From Prosopocoilus inquinatus (lineage: Eukaryota; Arthropoda; Insecta; Coleoptera; Lucanidae): a DNA stretch of 64,000 bases. The notes under the pieces were generated by a model. The model did no database searches. It saw nothing but the letters and a program-made list of their open reading frames with translations, and was not told where the DNA came from. Shown here piece after piece: positions 11,887 to 25,400 of the stretch (position 1 is the stretch's first letter; the number at the start of each line of letters is the position of its first letter). The translations under genes and the position numbers were made by a program. The DNA lies in the NCBI GenBank assembly GCA_036172665.1, contig CM069873.1, positions 31,736,001-31,800,000 on the forward strand, written 5' to 3'.

Positions 11887-14800
11887 ATGGCGCCTGTAAA
11901 ATATTTGCATTATAATGCCGTACTGCTTCAATTTGGAGGGCATTTTACTATCGACAGCTCAAAAAGGACAATATGGAAAATAGTGCACGGTTTTTGGAGG
12001 ATCCTCAGTCAGGCAGTCATCCTGCTTTTTATTATTTGTTCCGCTGGTATTATACGTCAAAAGGGTGCTTTAAATTTTAATTCCACCGCACTAAGTTATG
12101 TTCATATAGGTACGTAGATATTTTTTAAATTTCTATCAGGGCTTTGAATCATACACAGGTGCCCCAGAAATCGTATGTTCATAACGAAGGAAGATACACA
12201 AATGGTGCAAGCAAATAATATTGAAAATAACTTCTAATAGAAGAAGTCCAAAGAAAAGAAAAGACATATCGCAACCTGCATTAAAAAGCAAAGAAAAAGG
12301 GCCGTAACTAAAATAGACTCTAGTTTTCATCTCTAACGTCTAAAATACCTGACAGGTCCAGGCAATAACATGGAAATGCTTCTTTCTTACACATGTGTTG
12401 TCTAATTCTCTAATATTGAATTATTACTATTTTCCCTTTTAAATTTTATTATATTAATTAGGTCGGCTTTTATATTTTGATCTTGACCTCGCGTCTTTTA
12501 CGCGGAATTTTTTTATTCTCTGTTTCTATTCTCCTGTTAATTTGCTATAGTTTTTATTCTAGACATTTTAGCTCCCTTTTTAAATTTTTCCACAGTATAA
12601 GGTCAAGTCCCTGGCCGTCTAGGGCGCATTTTAAGCCGTAGTTTTCTGGCTTCCATTCACCATTCACCAATTTCGTTTTTCTTTTATCTTATATTATTTA
12701 TATTTGCTCGACCTTTCACTATTCACTATCACTTTCACCTATCCTTCCATGTTCCTCGTTGTTAGATTCTACTATTTTTTTTGTATTTTCACTACTTTCA
12801 GTTTCATTTATTTCTTTTATTATTATTTTTTAATTGCACTCCACTTTCATTTTATATCACTTATACACACCTTACTGAATATTGTTTTTTTTTGTTCTTT
12901 TCAGTAACTGCCTTTTCTCTAAATCTCTTTTCTAATCTCTCCTTCGGTTAATATGAGATATCTCAAGGTCAACTCAAACTGACGTGTCAATCAAGCATTG
13001 CCTGACCAAATACCCTACAACTACTTTTTTCTACTTTTCTACAATTAAAACAGATCCAGTTTTAAAAAATATTTTTTATATTTTTGCTCAATAAATGACT
13101 CAAAGTAGAAAAAATAGTATATTTTATACACATTTCACAAGAGGCATTGTAGCACTCGTTCTGTTGCGGCACTCCGAGCTCGCTTCGCCACACTCGTCGT
13201 ACCCCAACCCCATTCGTGCTACAATAAGCCTTCTTGTGAAACCTGCATAATAATATACTATATCATTACATTTAAAATATTGTCAAATCAACTTCTTTTG
13301 TTGCTTAAATTTTAGGATGTATGATATGGACTCTATCTAAAGCTATGTATTTTATCACGCATGAGAAACAGTGTAAAAATATGATATTAAAAATGAATGA
13401 TTTATTCAAGTATTCCACAAGCACCCTTTTAGAAGAAAAGAACATGGGCGCACGTCTTACTATCACGAATAAACTGACTCTGGTTTGGTTCAATTTTGCG
13501 GTGGTAATTGCGATTATTGCCAACTTTTTACCACTTTTATCGGCAACGCGGTAAGAAAAATCAGTTGCAAGTTCATTCCATACGGCGTTTTCGACAGACC
13601 ATTCTGAAGCACTCTGAGAGAATCTCTATCCTTTTTTATTACGTGAGGTTAAAACAAGATGGAGATATTCTGAGAGCACACTCGACCAATCAGTTGAAAA
13701 CGCTATAAGACAATAACGTGATCAGGTTTTATTAAATGTTTATAATTACAGTACTCTGACGTTGCCAGTGTGGGTTCCGTATGACTGGACAGTTTCGCCA
13801 TATTACGAATTAACGATCTTTATGGAATCTCTTATCATATGGTCTGTTGTTATGCTGGTGATACCAACGGAGATATTTTTTGTCTGCGTCATCCTTCTAA
13901 CCACAGAGCAGTTTAAATTGTTAGGTAAAAGAATATTTTTTTAATAATTAAATTTCGTAGCCTATGGAAAGAAAATACTGCTACTTGGCAATATAATTGA
14001 ATTTGAAATAAAAAAAAATCTTTATCACACACAGTGTATCAGTGAATGTATAAAATAAATCAAGAGATTCATAGGAAATAAAATGCTGTTCGTGGTTGTA
14101 TACATACCATCTGTCAACCGATTTGTTTAACATAATAAGGTAGATAGAAAGGAAATTATGATATTTTGTGCTAATAACAAAGACAGCGATAAACTGGGTT
14201 CGGCGCGCATGTATACACAGTTGGTTAATTTTGTCACTAGCTTTGATAACTTTCTGTTTCAACAGAGAACTTTATATTCGGACGAGTTTTAGTCAGTTTT
14301 AGACAGAAAATGTGTGTTTTCATAATAGCATGAGACGTTCGTGTGGAGGTCGACTGATCGACGCCGAGGCTGAAAGCAAACAGTGGGTACACGTCGAATT
14401 CCGTATTCGACGCGGACATTGAGCGCCCTCCACACAACTAAACCATAACTCCGTTGACAGAATATCAGCTACACCTAACCTGTAAAGTAAAGTCTTTTTG
14501 CTTAACTTGTCTATCTAATTGTGGATGCTATCGGCACGACGCGACGCGGTGCATAATTTAAGAAGAGTAATATTTGCGTTATTAGATTTAAGCAATTCAT
14601 AAATCCCGTATCGCCTCATGAGAGACAATTCTTCCTCTTGTTCCTTCAGATCTAATCTCTTCGCGTTTAATTGTTTTGTGGCCGTTTAAGTTTAATTTGT
14701 TTTACTTTGACATTTGTGTCGTCTTATTTGGCCCTCCTCGATTCGCATTTATGTTGTTACGTTTGAGGATAGTTATATCTGCGACAAATATGTTGTATTA

Positions 14801-16475
14801 CTATCTACTTCCTACGCTGAACGCACAAGTAATTGAGAATCTCCTGGGGTATAAAGCATATCATCGCACGCTGTTGGAACCTTACAGTGACTCCTTCAGT
14901 TAGGTTTATTTCCAAGGCGTTCTTAGTTTTAAATCGTTTAAAGTCTCACCTCTTCTCCATCGAACTAGAATCGGGAAAGCTGTTGAATAAACAACGGGAG
15001 CTTGTCCCCAGGTAGATTTTGTGCATCCAGTTTAACGTAGAAGCTTTAAGTAGAAGCAGAGTTAGGAATGAAATTAAATTAATGATGACGATGTGTTGTG
15101 TTAAAATTGCTCCATAGTTGTGCAATAAGTTACGCCCTCACTTCACTTCTCTGAATTCAGATATTTTAGTAATTTCTTGAGCTAAAGTGCTAAATATTCA
15201 GACGTTTATCACAGTTTATTCTCCTTTACACTGAACATCGTGCAAGCAGCTATGTTTTATAAATCTGTTTATATGTGGTATGTTAATGAGAAACTTATGT
15301 AAAAATTCTTAAAATGTTTAATAATAAAAAAGAGAAATATTTTTACAAGCAAAATATCTATGCACCTAAAAGAACGTAGATTATATTAATTTATTAACAC
15401 AATTATGTTTTTAAATTTTAATTTACTAAAAACTAATTTGACGATTATTTTTTAGGATGGGAAATTAAGAATTTATTTTTCACCACTTTAAAACAAAATG
15501 ATGTCCCAAAAGAAGTAATTGAGGTGCTTCAAGAGTTTCATGTATGGGATAAACAAGGGTTGGTTCATTATCTTTTCCGCTTCAGTTTTGCACAACAAAA
15601 ATTTTTTAAGTACATATCATTTTTACTTTAGCGACGCGGAAAAGCGAACCCACCTAGAAAGTATAATACGTCTTGTAATAAAATCAGACAAATTTCAAAG
15701 CGATATTTCAAGGAATGCCAATCAACTAATTAAATTTCACCAATCCCTTCTCAAATTTTGTGCGGATTTGGAAGATTTTTTTTCTCCGATAATGCTAATG
15801 TTTATAGCAATTATGGTACTGATTTTAATTCTTTTAAGCGTGATAATTATGACGGTAGGTCATGCGTATTTCTTCTACAAGTAAATCTAAAAAAAAACTG
15901 TTACAACAAATAAATTCCAAATTTTTGTTACAGGCCAGAGACTTCGACGTGTTTCTTCTTTACTTGCCCATATGCATTTATCTATATTTTCAAATGTTCC
16001 TTACGTGTTTTTTCGGAAATTTCTACTCGTCTGAGGTGAGTGTTTTTTGATGTGAATTCAAATTCTGTCTACTGTTATGTCTTCCAGTACGAAAAACTCC
16101 AATTGAATTTATATGGTTTGCCATGGTATGACTGCAATATAAGAGCAAACTCGAGCTTTAAAATTTTACTCCAGAAGCTTTCTATGCCAGTTACGCTTAA
16201 AGTTGGGAAAATCTCCAGTGTGGATCTCAAATTGTATTTATGGGTATGATGAAATTAATTTAAATTTATTGTTCTTGTTGATTATTGTTGAACAGACCTC
16301 AAGTTAAATTTCATATTTGTTTTATATAATAACAAAATTTGACAATAATCATTTAAGTTATAACACGCACTAAAATTATTTAATACCTAATTAATAGGTA
16401 CGTGTCTATTTACAGGTTGTCAGAACTATAATTTCCTATTGTATAGTAATTTACCAATTAACTCAATTAAAATAA
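11887..16475 (+). CDS. OR-B: odorant receptor (7tm_6), intact, 424 aa
   Basis: Exons 11887-12109, 13316-13550, 13752-13924, 15456-15558, 15632-15854, 15934-16035, 16088-16243, 16416-16475 join without a stop to 425 codons including TAA. All introns have GT-AG ends. Intron phases are 1, 2, 1, 2, 0, 0, 0; the three 3' phase-0 introns are the conserved pattern of insect ORs. The protein starts MAPVKYLHYN, has GGHFTI near residue 16, TTEQFKLLG at the end of exon 3, HQSLLKFCADLEDFFSPIMLM in exon 5, FFGNFYSSE in exon 6 and LYGLPWYDCN in exon 7. Length fits insect ORs (about 380-430 aa). Known for the family: seven membrane spans, N terminus inside, ligand-gated cation channel with Orco. The ligand cannot be read from sequence. 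The exon 4 donor (AAGG|GTTGGT) is weaker than in paralogs. AATAAA at 16543-16548. A small hairpin element sits in intron 1. Confidence 0.92.
12110..13315. other. Intron 1 of OR-B
   Basis: Long first intron. It contains a pyrimidine-rich tract (about 12470-12950) similar in texture to tracts near 16600-17050 and 24120-24430, perhaps remnants of one purine-rich element in reverse, and a hairpin element at 13115-13260. No exon seen. Confidence 0.5.
13115..13260. mobile_element. Short hairpin MITE with about 42 bp inverted repeats
   Basis: The left arm TAGTATATTTTATACAC then TTTCACAAGAGGCATTGTAG pairs with the right arm CTACAATAAGCCTTCTTGTG then AAACCTGCATAATAATATAC. The 60-base centre is GC-richer (CTCCGAGCTCGCTTCGCC). 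Structure is that of a non-autonomous inverted-repeat element about 145 bp long. Superfamily not identified. Confidence 0.7.
13925..15455. other. Intron 3 of OR-B
   Basis: About 1.5 kb. Part of it (about 14310-14440) is GC-richer with CTCCACAC/GTGTGGAG inverted words at its edges and may be an inserted element. No OR exon of another copy was found in it. Confidence 0.45.
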
Positions 16476-17324
16476 TCGGAAGTTGATGAAATTATTGGTC
16501 TGCTCAATAGGTTAAACGATTGTATGTATGTAAATCAGCAGGAATAAATTTCTCATTAAATAAATGTTTTATATCGGATCGAGTACGTTTATTTTTATCC
16601 TTTCTGAATTTTAGATTTTCTTTTTCTTTTCTAAACCCTATTTAAGTCCTTCCTCCACAATTTTTTTTTATCGTTCTCTACTTTTTTTCGTTGAGCATCC
16701 TCTTTTAATGTAACTAAACGTATTTTTTTACTCAACTTCTCTTCTGATTTTCTTTTTATTTCTCCTGTCTTTACTCTTCTACAGAATTCTTTTTTCAAAG
16801 GTTACTGGACTCATCTGCCTTAGGGATTATTTCTAATTATATTTCTAATCTTCACGGCTTCTTACCCCCACAAATCAAGTTCAACACCATTCTTGTTTCA
16901 TTTACTTTCTCGATTTATATTCTATTTTTTGTACCTAGGATTTAAATTTTGTTTGATTTATCTTTTGCACCTCCACCCTTAAAAACATTTCTAAATAAAT
17001 ATCCCTTTTCACGATTATTCCTAATTTTCCTCCCTCTTGTTTTTTCTTTTTGAATCTTTACGACTAATCTCAGTGTAACAAACCAGTCAAATCTTAATCT
17101 CAATTACAAAAATTTCAATGAGATTCAGGATTTGCAAAAGCCAATCTTTCTAAATAGAATTTTCGAATGAACGGAAGTTAGTACTAATTTCATTGAATAA
17201 TTCATTCGCATAAATAAATTAAACTAATTGCACCTTGTCAATGAAGAAACGTCGTAAGTAATTACCAAACACCTATTCCCATCATACTACGAACTTCTTC
17301 TTCATATACACACTGAGTTTGTTG
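16476..17324. other. Intergenic spacer OR-B/OR-C
   Basis: Only 849 bp separate the two genes. It holds the OR-B polyadenylation signal (16543-16548), a pyrimidine-rich tract (about 16600-17050) and, by position, the OR-C promoter. No gene seen. Confidence 0.5.
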
Positions 17325-20256
17325 ATGGTTTCTTTAACTTATTTAAACTACAACGTCATATTGTTAAAAATGGGAGGGCAACTTGGACTAAACAATTCCA
17401 AGAAATCCCAATGGAAGATTCTACAAAATTTTTGGAGGAGGTTGAGCCAATTAATTTTATTAATTTTCACCTTATCTTTGGCCGCGGACATTGGAAAGAA
17501 TGGGGTTTTCCAATTTCATTTGGTCGCCCTTGATTACGTCTACGTGGGTATGTGAATCAATCGATATCATAATAAAGAGAAAAGATCAAGGAAGATTTTT
17601 TCATTTCAGGCGGTGTCATATGGAGCTTTTCAAAATTGATATACTTCAACAGGAACCAAAGCAAATGCTATTTTATAATAGCAAAAATGAACAGTTTGTT
17701 TAAATATAGGACCAATACCTCGCTGGAGGAAATATGTATAACGAAGTGCTTAATGATGACGAATAGATTGACCTTGAATTGGTTTATCTCCACGGTTGTA
17801 CTTGCGCTAATTGTGAATTTGTTGCCATTATTTTCAAGACAACGGTACCAAAAAATTCCTGAGTCATAAACCGTTTATAATTTGTAATAGCAGAACTCTG
17901 CCTCTGCCTTTATGGGTGCCCTATGATTAGAAGGTCTCGCCGTATTATCAGTTGACGTTCATTTTTCAATCTCTCGTTATAATTTCGTTGATTATGTTAG
18001 TGATACCGACGGAGATATTTTTCGTTTGTGCCATATTATTAACCACCGAACAATTTAAGTTATTAGGTAAGAAGTTTTTTGTTTCAATACAATATTTAAA
18101 AAAAATACTAGTCAATTAAAGGTTAGAAATAAAAAAAAATACAGTGAGGGCAATATGCAATACTATAAGAATTAGAATTTATTGCTGTGAAAACACTGAA
18201 TTTATTAAACGACTCTATTCTGGCATTGGAGTGAAAAACGTCCGAGAAATGCATTTTTGGCTTTGTCCTCAAACCAGGACACAAACAAAAAATCATCTTC
18301 CAACTCGTTTGGCTGAAAAAAGTAGATCGGTTTTTATTTGGGCAGTTCTATTGTTGGTCAGAGTAAAGAGTTCTTGGGCGTGAAATTATAGTTTTCACCC
18401 CTAAATGACAACCCTGCGGTCGATATAATAAAAACCAAAGGTAAAGATGCCCTTGGAATATGAATCTATTGCCTTCGTTAGTTTCATACATTAAAAGTAA
18501 AAAGCTTTGTTGTATAAAAACAGTTCTAAATTTAATGTTGTTTTGTACCTTTATCAATCTGAAATAAGTTAATAGCAAGACAAGGACGAGATTTCGAAAT
18601 GTCATGGGTTTCTATTGCTCTCACAGTATTTTTGGAAAGTTCAAGAAATAAACTGAAAAGGATAAAAGAAATTTAGTCAGCGTAAGTATTTTAGGGTGGG
18701 AAATCAAAAATCTATTTTATACTACATTAATACATGTTGGAGTGCCAAGAAAGATGATTCTTCTGTATGCACAATTCATAAAAAATAATAGCGAACAAAT
18801 AACTCTTAGGTGAGCAACAATAAACATATAATTTTTTTGCTGATCTAGTAATAACTTATTCATTTTAGGGAATTTAAGATTGAAGTTGTCTGTAAAAAGA
18901 TGCAGGATATATTCGAGTCTAAAAAATTTCATGAAAAGATCATGAGAAATATCAATCACCTCATTAAACTACATCAATCGTTGCTTTCGTTTTGTGCGGA
19001 TTTGGAAGATTTCTTTTCTCCAGTAATGCTGATGTTTGTTCCAATCGTGGTTCTTATTCTAATTCCATTAAGTGTGATGATTATGACGGCAAGTAATTTT
19101 TAATTAAGTACACTTAAAAGTAATACTTCTGTACAGGGTATCCCAGAAATGCAAGACTTCACAATGTTGATTATGTATGTAATTAATTCTATTTATTGAA
19201 GGACTTTATATGAAATTCAAATAGATAATTCCAAATGCGACGGTTTAATTAAATATTTATTTTTCTGTGGTTTGTTTTGAAATTTGTAACAGTAGTCCAA
19301 AAGGCAGTCGTTGAATGTGCTTTAATCATGTTCCTCGTAAAGACTTGCTTACAGGTTTAATATCAGTTTGTGTTCCGTATTATACGCTAACAAATATAGA
19401 GGAACACGTTTACCTCAAATTTTCGCGGATTTCTGGAGTACCTTTAAAAACAATTTGTTTAAGGAAAATTAATAAAATTTTAAATTAGTTTTTGTTACAG
19501 ACTAGAGATTCAGAGGTACTATTTGCTTATTTTCCTGTCTGCATCTACAATTATTTCCAAATGTTTATTTCATGTTTTTTCGGAAACTTTTACACTTCCA
19601 TGGTAGGTTTCACATCGTTGTTACCAAAAGTAAAAATATAATTCTTTCTTTTACAGTATTAACAATTGCAAGTAGACTTGTACGGCAGACCATGGTATCA
19701 CGGTAACACAAAATTTGCAACGAATACGAATTTTTTCTTGCATAAACTCTCAGTACCAATTACGCTTAGAGTTGGAAAATGTTCCAGTCTCAATCTGAAA
19801 TTATTTTTGTGGGTCAGTACGTTTCACGCACTTATTCACCGAACGTTATTTTTTACCACCTTTACCATCTTATATGAACCAAGCTTTCATAACTTGCCGG
19901 AGGAGGCGAGCTGGTTGTTATCTGCGCTTACGGCCGTGTTTCGGTAATGTCTGTTTTGGCATTCGCCTTAGTAACTGGGGAAAAGCAGAAAATCCAGTTC
20001 GAAGGAGCCGATGTGAATTCGAAACACAATCCGATTCATAAATGCTTTGTCACTCACATAGAACCCACATGCACAGAATGAGATTCGAACACACACCTAA
20101 TTGTTGCCCGGCCAAGCGTCAGACCCGTTGCCAGCGCTCTCAACCAACTATTTTACTTTAACTTAATAATTAATAAATTAATTATATTTTTTGCAGGCAC
20201 TCAAAACTATAATTTCCTATTGTATGGTGATTTATCAACTGCTCCAGCTTCGTTGA
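17325..20256 (+). pseudogene. OR-C: odorant receptor with two in-frame stop codons
   Basis: Exons 17325-17547, 17610-17844, 17894-18066, 18695-18809, 18869-19088, 19501-19602, 19657-19812, 20197-20256, 428 notional codons with every frame junction kept. The ATG at 17325 matches the paralog start; two TTG codons precede it. Stop 1: TAG at 17928-17930 replaces the Trp of the VPYDW motif in exon 3. Stop 2: TAA at 19660-19662 is the second codon of exon 7, where others have GAA (YEKLQ, YEQLQ). The exon 5 donor is GCAAGT (19089-19094), a legal but rare GC donor. Otherwise the sequence is well kept: FCADLEDFFSPVMLM, CFFGNFYTS, HKLSVPITLRVGK, SYCMVIYQLLQLR. Either a young pseudogene or a stop-readthrough receptor. 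A tRNA-SINE lies in intron 7. Confidence 0.88.
20010..20155 (-). mobile_element. tRNA-derived SINE fragment in intron 7 of OR-C
   Basis: Read on the minus strand, GTTGGTTGAGAGCGCTGGCA (about 20151-20132) resembles an RNA polymerase III A box in a tRNA head, and GTGTTCGAATCTC (about 20092-20080) resembles a B box. The spacing fits a tRNA-derived SINE. The body beyond (minus-strand downstream, toward 19830) may belong to it. Ends and target duplication were not resolved. Confidence 0.6.
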
Positions 20257-22440
20257 AATAACGGATGGTGTTCTTTCAGAAATATCTTGTATATTTTAAG
20301 TACAAACTAGTATTGTTTGACACAATTTTATTTACTCCCTGCATACCTTTCTTAAAACCTAAACTATATTTGAATTTACAGTCGAAGTTTTTTAATGAGG
20401 AGTTTTTTATCGCAGGGAAAAGAAAAACACTTTTGCAGTACATTAGTTGACATTGAATGACAGACAAGGTCACAAGCCAATATATTTTTAAGTAGTATTA
20501 GCACCAGGACAGGCGGAAGGCCGTAAACAAGGTAAGCAAGGTATTAGGGCGCCGATGCAAGAGGGGTGCTGAAATGGTATAAAATTGCCAACTCTATCCA
20601 ACCAATTGTCGCAAACTTTCATTAGGAAAAATTGTCCACGGCAATTCTGCCCAAATTAAAATTATTTTTTTATAACAAGGAACAAACAAAATACGTAAAA
20701 AACGATAATGTAAAAAATTAAAAGTGCAAAATATTATAAATGAAGAATGAAAAATCAGTTAAAATGTAGATTGATCAATCTCAAGGTCATCCCAACTCAA
20801 CTAACCCTGCATTTAATTCAATCAGACGACAGGTCGAGGTGGTCGGGATTTGAAATCCGACCTCAAGCGGCTATGGCGGACAGACTTTTCGTTTAGAAAA
20901 CGGGCCGACCATCGTTGTTAATCTCTGACAGTTCGTCCATCAACTAAACGCAGCCCAAACTCAACCTACTGTCGGAAGCAAAAAAAGTAGACAAGCTACC
21001 GTTTCCTGTAATTATTCTTTCTGAAAATGGCATTTAAAAAAATTAAAAGCTTTCAAAATTAACAGTTTAAAACTTTGGTAAAATTTATGAATTCGTCTTT
21101 AATCCATGGCATTATGAGAAAAAATAATTACAGGAAACTGCAACTTGTCTACTATTTTTTGCTTTCAACTATAACTGTTCAATCGTGGCAACATGTGTAA
21201 AAAAAAGGTAAAATATGTTATTAAAAAAAAACGATTAAAGCACAGTTCGAACAATCTCAAGGTCCACGGAAGTCGGTCCGACAACTCAACTCAACTCTAT
21301 TTAACTCACGCAAAAAAATTTAAAATAAAAAACAATAAAAAAATTAACCCAAGTAAAAATTAAGAAAAAATAATTAAGTCGCCCATTTTGGACATCAGTC
21401 GCGCGTTGCAGAAAAGAGTAAACCAAACAAAGAGTTACCAAAAGTAGATCATTTAGGGATCAATCCCCAGGGTTGGCAATACTGACTGACACTAAAACTG
21501 TCTAAAGTCACATACGAAATTTTGCTATGATGGTTATGAGTTAATTTAGATAACAATCATTTAAACTAGTTCAAAGTTAAGCAAAAATTCGTCAAAATTA
21601 ATTTTGCGAAAAAAATATTGGAGAAATTATGGTTCAAATTTGAAAAAAAAAATGGCAACTATGAAGTTGCTCCTCCGGCCCTGATTAACACACTATTACT
21701 AACAAAGCTACACTAGCTTTTGACTTTTTTCTAAATATTAAAAAATAAAATGCACCACTGTAAGTCCTGTTTTTTTTTTACTGTTAAAATATTAGACAGC
21801 GTGTCAGTTAAAATAATGAACGTTTTGAATGATTGAAACAAACACTAAACTCGCAGTAATATTTAAAAGGAAAAGAACTCCATATGACCGCTTAAATAAC
21901 GATTAATTCGGAGGTCGTGAGGTTCTTGAGCTCTGAAACTGTTCAAGCAAATGAAATTGCCATGTATGCTACAGAAAACTTATATGAGCACTTTTAAAAA
22001 ATACAAAACTGCTTAAGTAGTTTATGCAAGTGGTTATAATAAGTGTTGTTCACACCAACTAACTAGCTTAATTTTATGCATTAAGAAGAAATTGTGTCGG
22101 TGCAAGTAAACCCTATTGGTTTTACTTTGGCGATACAATCAAGAATCACACAGTATTGATGCAGATATGCTTTTGTTAGTAACAACTGCAATTCTTTCTG
22201 AACGAAAATTTAATTCAATTTGCGGCTTCGATACTAATTACTAATAATAATTAATGATTATTCAGAAGAGTCAACTTTGTAAGAACTTCACGTAAACGAA
22301 ATATCCAAATAATTATCGTACTAAAAAACGTACAGACTTTAATTATCCTCAATTATGTTGTTTTCGAAAGTTAGTTTGGTTTACGGAATTACAAAAAGAA
22401 ATCGTTATTTACGTCTGACTTGTTGTAGAGACATTTTTCC
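20257..22440. other. Intergenic spacer OR-C/OR-D
   Basis: About 2.2 kb, AT-rich. Holds a small inverted-repeat element (20980-21160), several segments that look like decayed repeats (about 20510-20600 and 21400-21700), and the presumed OR-D promoter. No gene recognised. Confidence 0.45.
20980..21160. mobile_element. Inverted-repeat MITE, about 180 bp
   Basis: The left arm (GTAGACAAGCTACCGTTTCC then TGTAATTATT) pairs with the right arm (AATAATTACAGG then AAACTGCAACTTGTCTAC), about 35-50 bp with a few mismatches, both flanked by A/T runs. A non-autonomous element of unknown superfamily. Confidence 0.65.
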
Positions 22441-25400
22441 ATGACTCCCAAATCCTATTTGCATTACAATATTACGCTGTTAGATTTAGGAGGACAATTA
22501 CATCTCGACAAATCAGAAAGAACTGCGTGGAGGAAATTAATTATAATTTCCACTAATTTGATTTTGATAACTTTTATTCTCTCTTTGTGTGTTGACGTCC
22601 GTAAAAAGGGCACAACCGAACTGAACTTAGGTTTTCTCAGCTATGTTTTTATTGGTAAGCAAAACTCGAGTTATTAAGTAATATTTTATGATTTTCGAAT
22701 ATTTTGTTAGTGCGTTTGAAAACTTCCATGTTTGGAGTTGACCATGACTTGAAACACTTGAAATACCAAGAAACATGGTGTCTTTTAACTTACACAGGAT
22801 TTCTGTCAATGATTCATTGGACATAGAAGGCGTTGGGATGTTTCACATTTTTTTGATTTTGAAATAACAGCTGTAGACAAAAATATTTGTTGATGCGTTG
22901 ATGTTTTGTTGCTGCTTATAGTACTATTCCTAATAATAACTCAGGAAATAGAATTAGCTGTAAAGCAAACTTTCTTTAATAATCTTAAAATGAGATCAGC
23001 TGGTAGAGCATCGACATACATACATTTCTCGAACCAATGCCAACTCCAAATGTGGCAGCATTTAAACGTACGTTACGTTTGATGCTGAAAATGTTTTTAC
23101 TGTCATTTCAGGAGGATCTGTGTGGGGTTTATGTAAAACTGTTTATTATAACGTGTACAGCAATCAATGTAAGAACCTAATTTTAAAAGTGAATGGTTTA
23201 TTTAGGGACAAGACAAACACTTTGCTGGAAGACTTGTGCATAAAGAAACGCGTGGCTCTAATGAACAAGTTAACTTGGACTTGGTGCCTGTTTACAGTCA
23301 CAACTTTGATATTTGTTTTTCTGTTTCCGATTTTATCACAAGAGCGGTAAGAAACTCTTCTTTAAAAAAAATGTAGCGGTTCTTTTTTTTTTTCAAATTT
23401 TGATAATTGCAGAACTCTCCCGTTTCCGATATGGGTTCCGTATAACTGGACGATCTCTCCATATTTTGAGTTAACTTATATCGGTCAGTCTTTAATTTTG
23501 TGGTCGATTTTTATAACGATTGCACCAACAGAAGTATATTTCATATCTCTTGTGTTATTGACCACCGAGCAGTTTAAATTGTTGGGTAAGTTTTAAAGGC
23601 GTCTGATCTACAGGGAAATTCTTTAAAACGAAAAACAAAACAATCTATTCAGAAGGAATATTTCAGGTTGGGAAATCAAGCACTTGTTTCACACCACCTT
23701 GGTACAGAATGACATACCAAGAGAAGTAGTTAAAGAAGTCATGAGACATGAAGGACAAACAACAAGCCACAGGTTACTAAAACATTTTATACTTTTTCTT
23801 GGGATTTCCTAACGATATTGCAGATGCACAAGACTTTCTTGAAAGGAACTTTAAATTCATACTCAGTATGATTTGGCATACTGTGAATCACAGTGGTTTC
23901 AGATTTGAAATTATTCTCATATATTAATTAATTCGATTTAATAAAAACAACTAACCTAAAGGTTGTGATTACATCATAGTTTGAATTTTCTGTAGAAATG
24001 AATTAAACCAGATTTAAAAACTAGATCAATACATGATTTACGCCGCCATGATTCTTAGTACTCTAAATCTACTTTAAGATTCGTGAAGAGTTAACGAAAA
24101 AAAGGAACAGTAGTGGCCTGACAAACGACCTCTGGGTCTTGCTTCTACTTTTCGTACCTTCTTCACTTCTTGCCTTTACCTACTAGTATAATCAATTTCG
24201 TTTTGCTTTTCGCCTTCGTTTGCAGTTATCTTTATTTAGTACCTTCAAAAAGAAATTCTAATCTCATGTGCATACATTGCTGTTGCCTTTCCCTTAACTA
24301 TCTTCCCTATTTTACCATTTCTCTTATATTTTTGTATATCACTTTATCTGCTTTATTAAGTTTCTGTTGTCAGTTTTTCATATCGTTCTTGTGTTGACCA
24401 TTATTTGCTTACATTCACCCTAAGTAACTGTTTCATTTTTATTTTATGTTACTCTTCATGAAATTACTAGTGATCAAAGTGAAAGTCTTCAATCGGTATA
24501 TATCTTTTATATTAGCGCATAATTTTTCTCGTTTCATTGTAACACGAACTCAATTTCTAGACCGTCCAGGAATAAGTTCAATTTTTATAAAATACAAAAC
24601 GCAATCCAGTCGAAACAGTTTAACAAGGACCTACTGGATAATTTCAATAAGATAATTAGTTTCCATCAGTCACTGCTGTTGTTCTGCGCAGAGTTGGAAA
24701 ATTTCTTCTCACCTTTGATGCTGATTTCTATTCTGCTCATCGTGTTCATACTAATTCCTTTGAGCGTGATTATTATGACAGTAAGTACATTAAAAAGAAG
24801 CAGTCCGTGTTTACTTGAAAATCATAAAGTGAATTTCAAACAAAACATTTAGCCAAAATTGTTTCCTCAATTTTATACATTTTCTGGCAAAAGTTGTAAC
24901 TAATTTGACGATGTCAAGGAGAATGTTTATCTTTTCGTCGACACTTTATAATTGGCAGCAGTCAAATTAACTATAACGGTGTAAATTAATTTTGTTTTCT
25001 AATGTTACTTCTTATTATTACCAAAGAGAAGCAATTTCGGGTGTAACGGTAATACAGTGTAGTCGCGATAACGTGAACTAATTAAGGACAGTGATGTTCA
25101 CGTTTTACAAAAGTTCACATTTTGGAGACTAATTACATATTTGTATCATAATAAAAAATGACTAATTTTACAATATGCGAACTGAATCTTAGTGTTGTTG
25201 ACAGTCGCTAGATTTTTACTTAAAAATGTTGAATATTATAAAATTGACAATTTGGCAGATGATCAAACATGATTCATTTTTTGGATAAAATTAACAACAA
25301 CTCGGTAAATACTAAAAATAATTAAGTATAATGTTATTTCATTTTTATCGTTTCTTCAAGGGCTAACCGTTAACCGTAACTCCAATAAAAATAGTGTTTC

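Noticed and set aside
12440..12960. Pyrimidine-rich frame coding a Phe/Tyr-rich peptide, as a possible membrane protein
   Set aside because: Low-complexity sequence without splice context or similarity to the OR exons.
20070..20155. A functional tRNA gene
   Set aside because: A- and B-box-like words are present but no cloverleaf with a proper acceptor stem could be formed by eye; a tRNA-derived SINE fits better.
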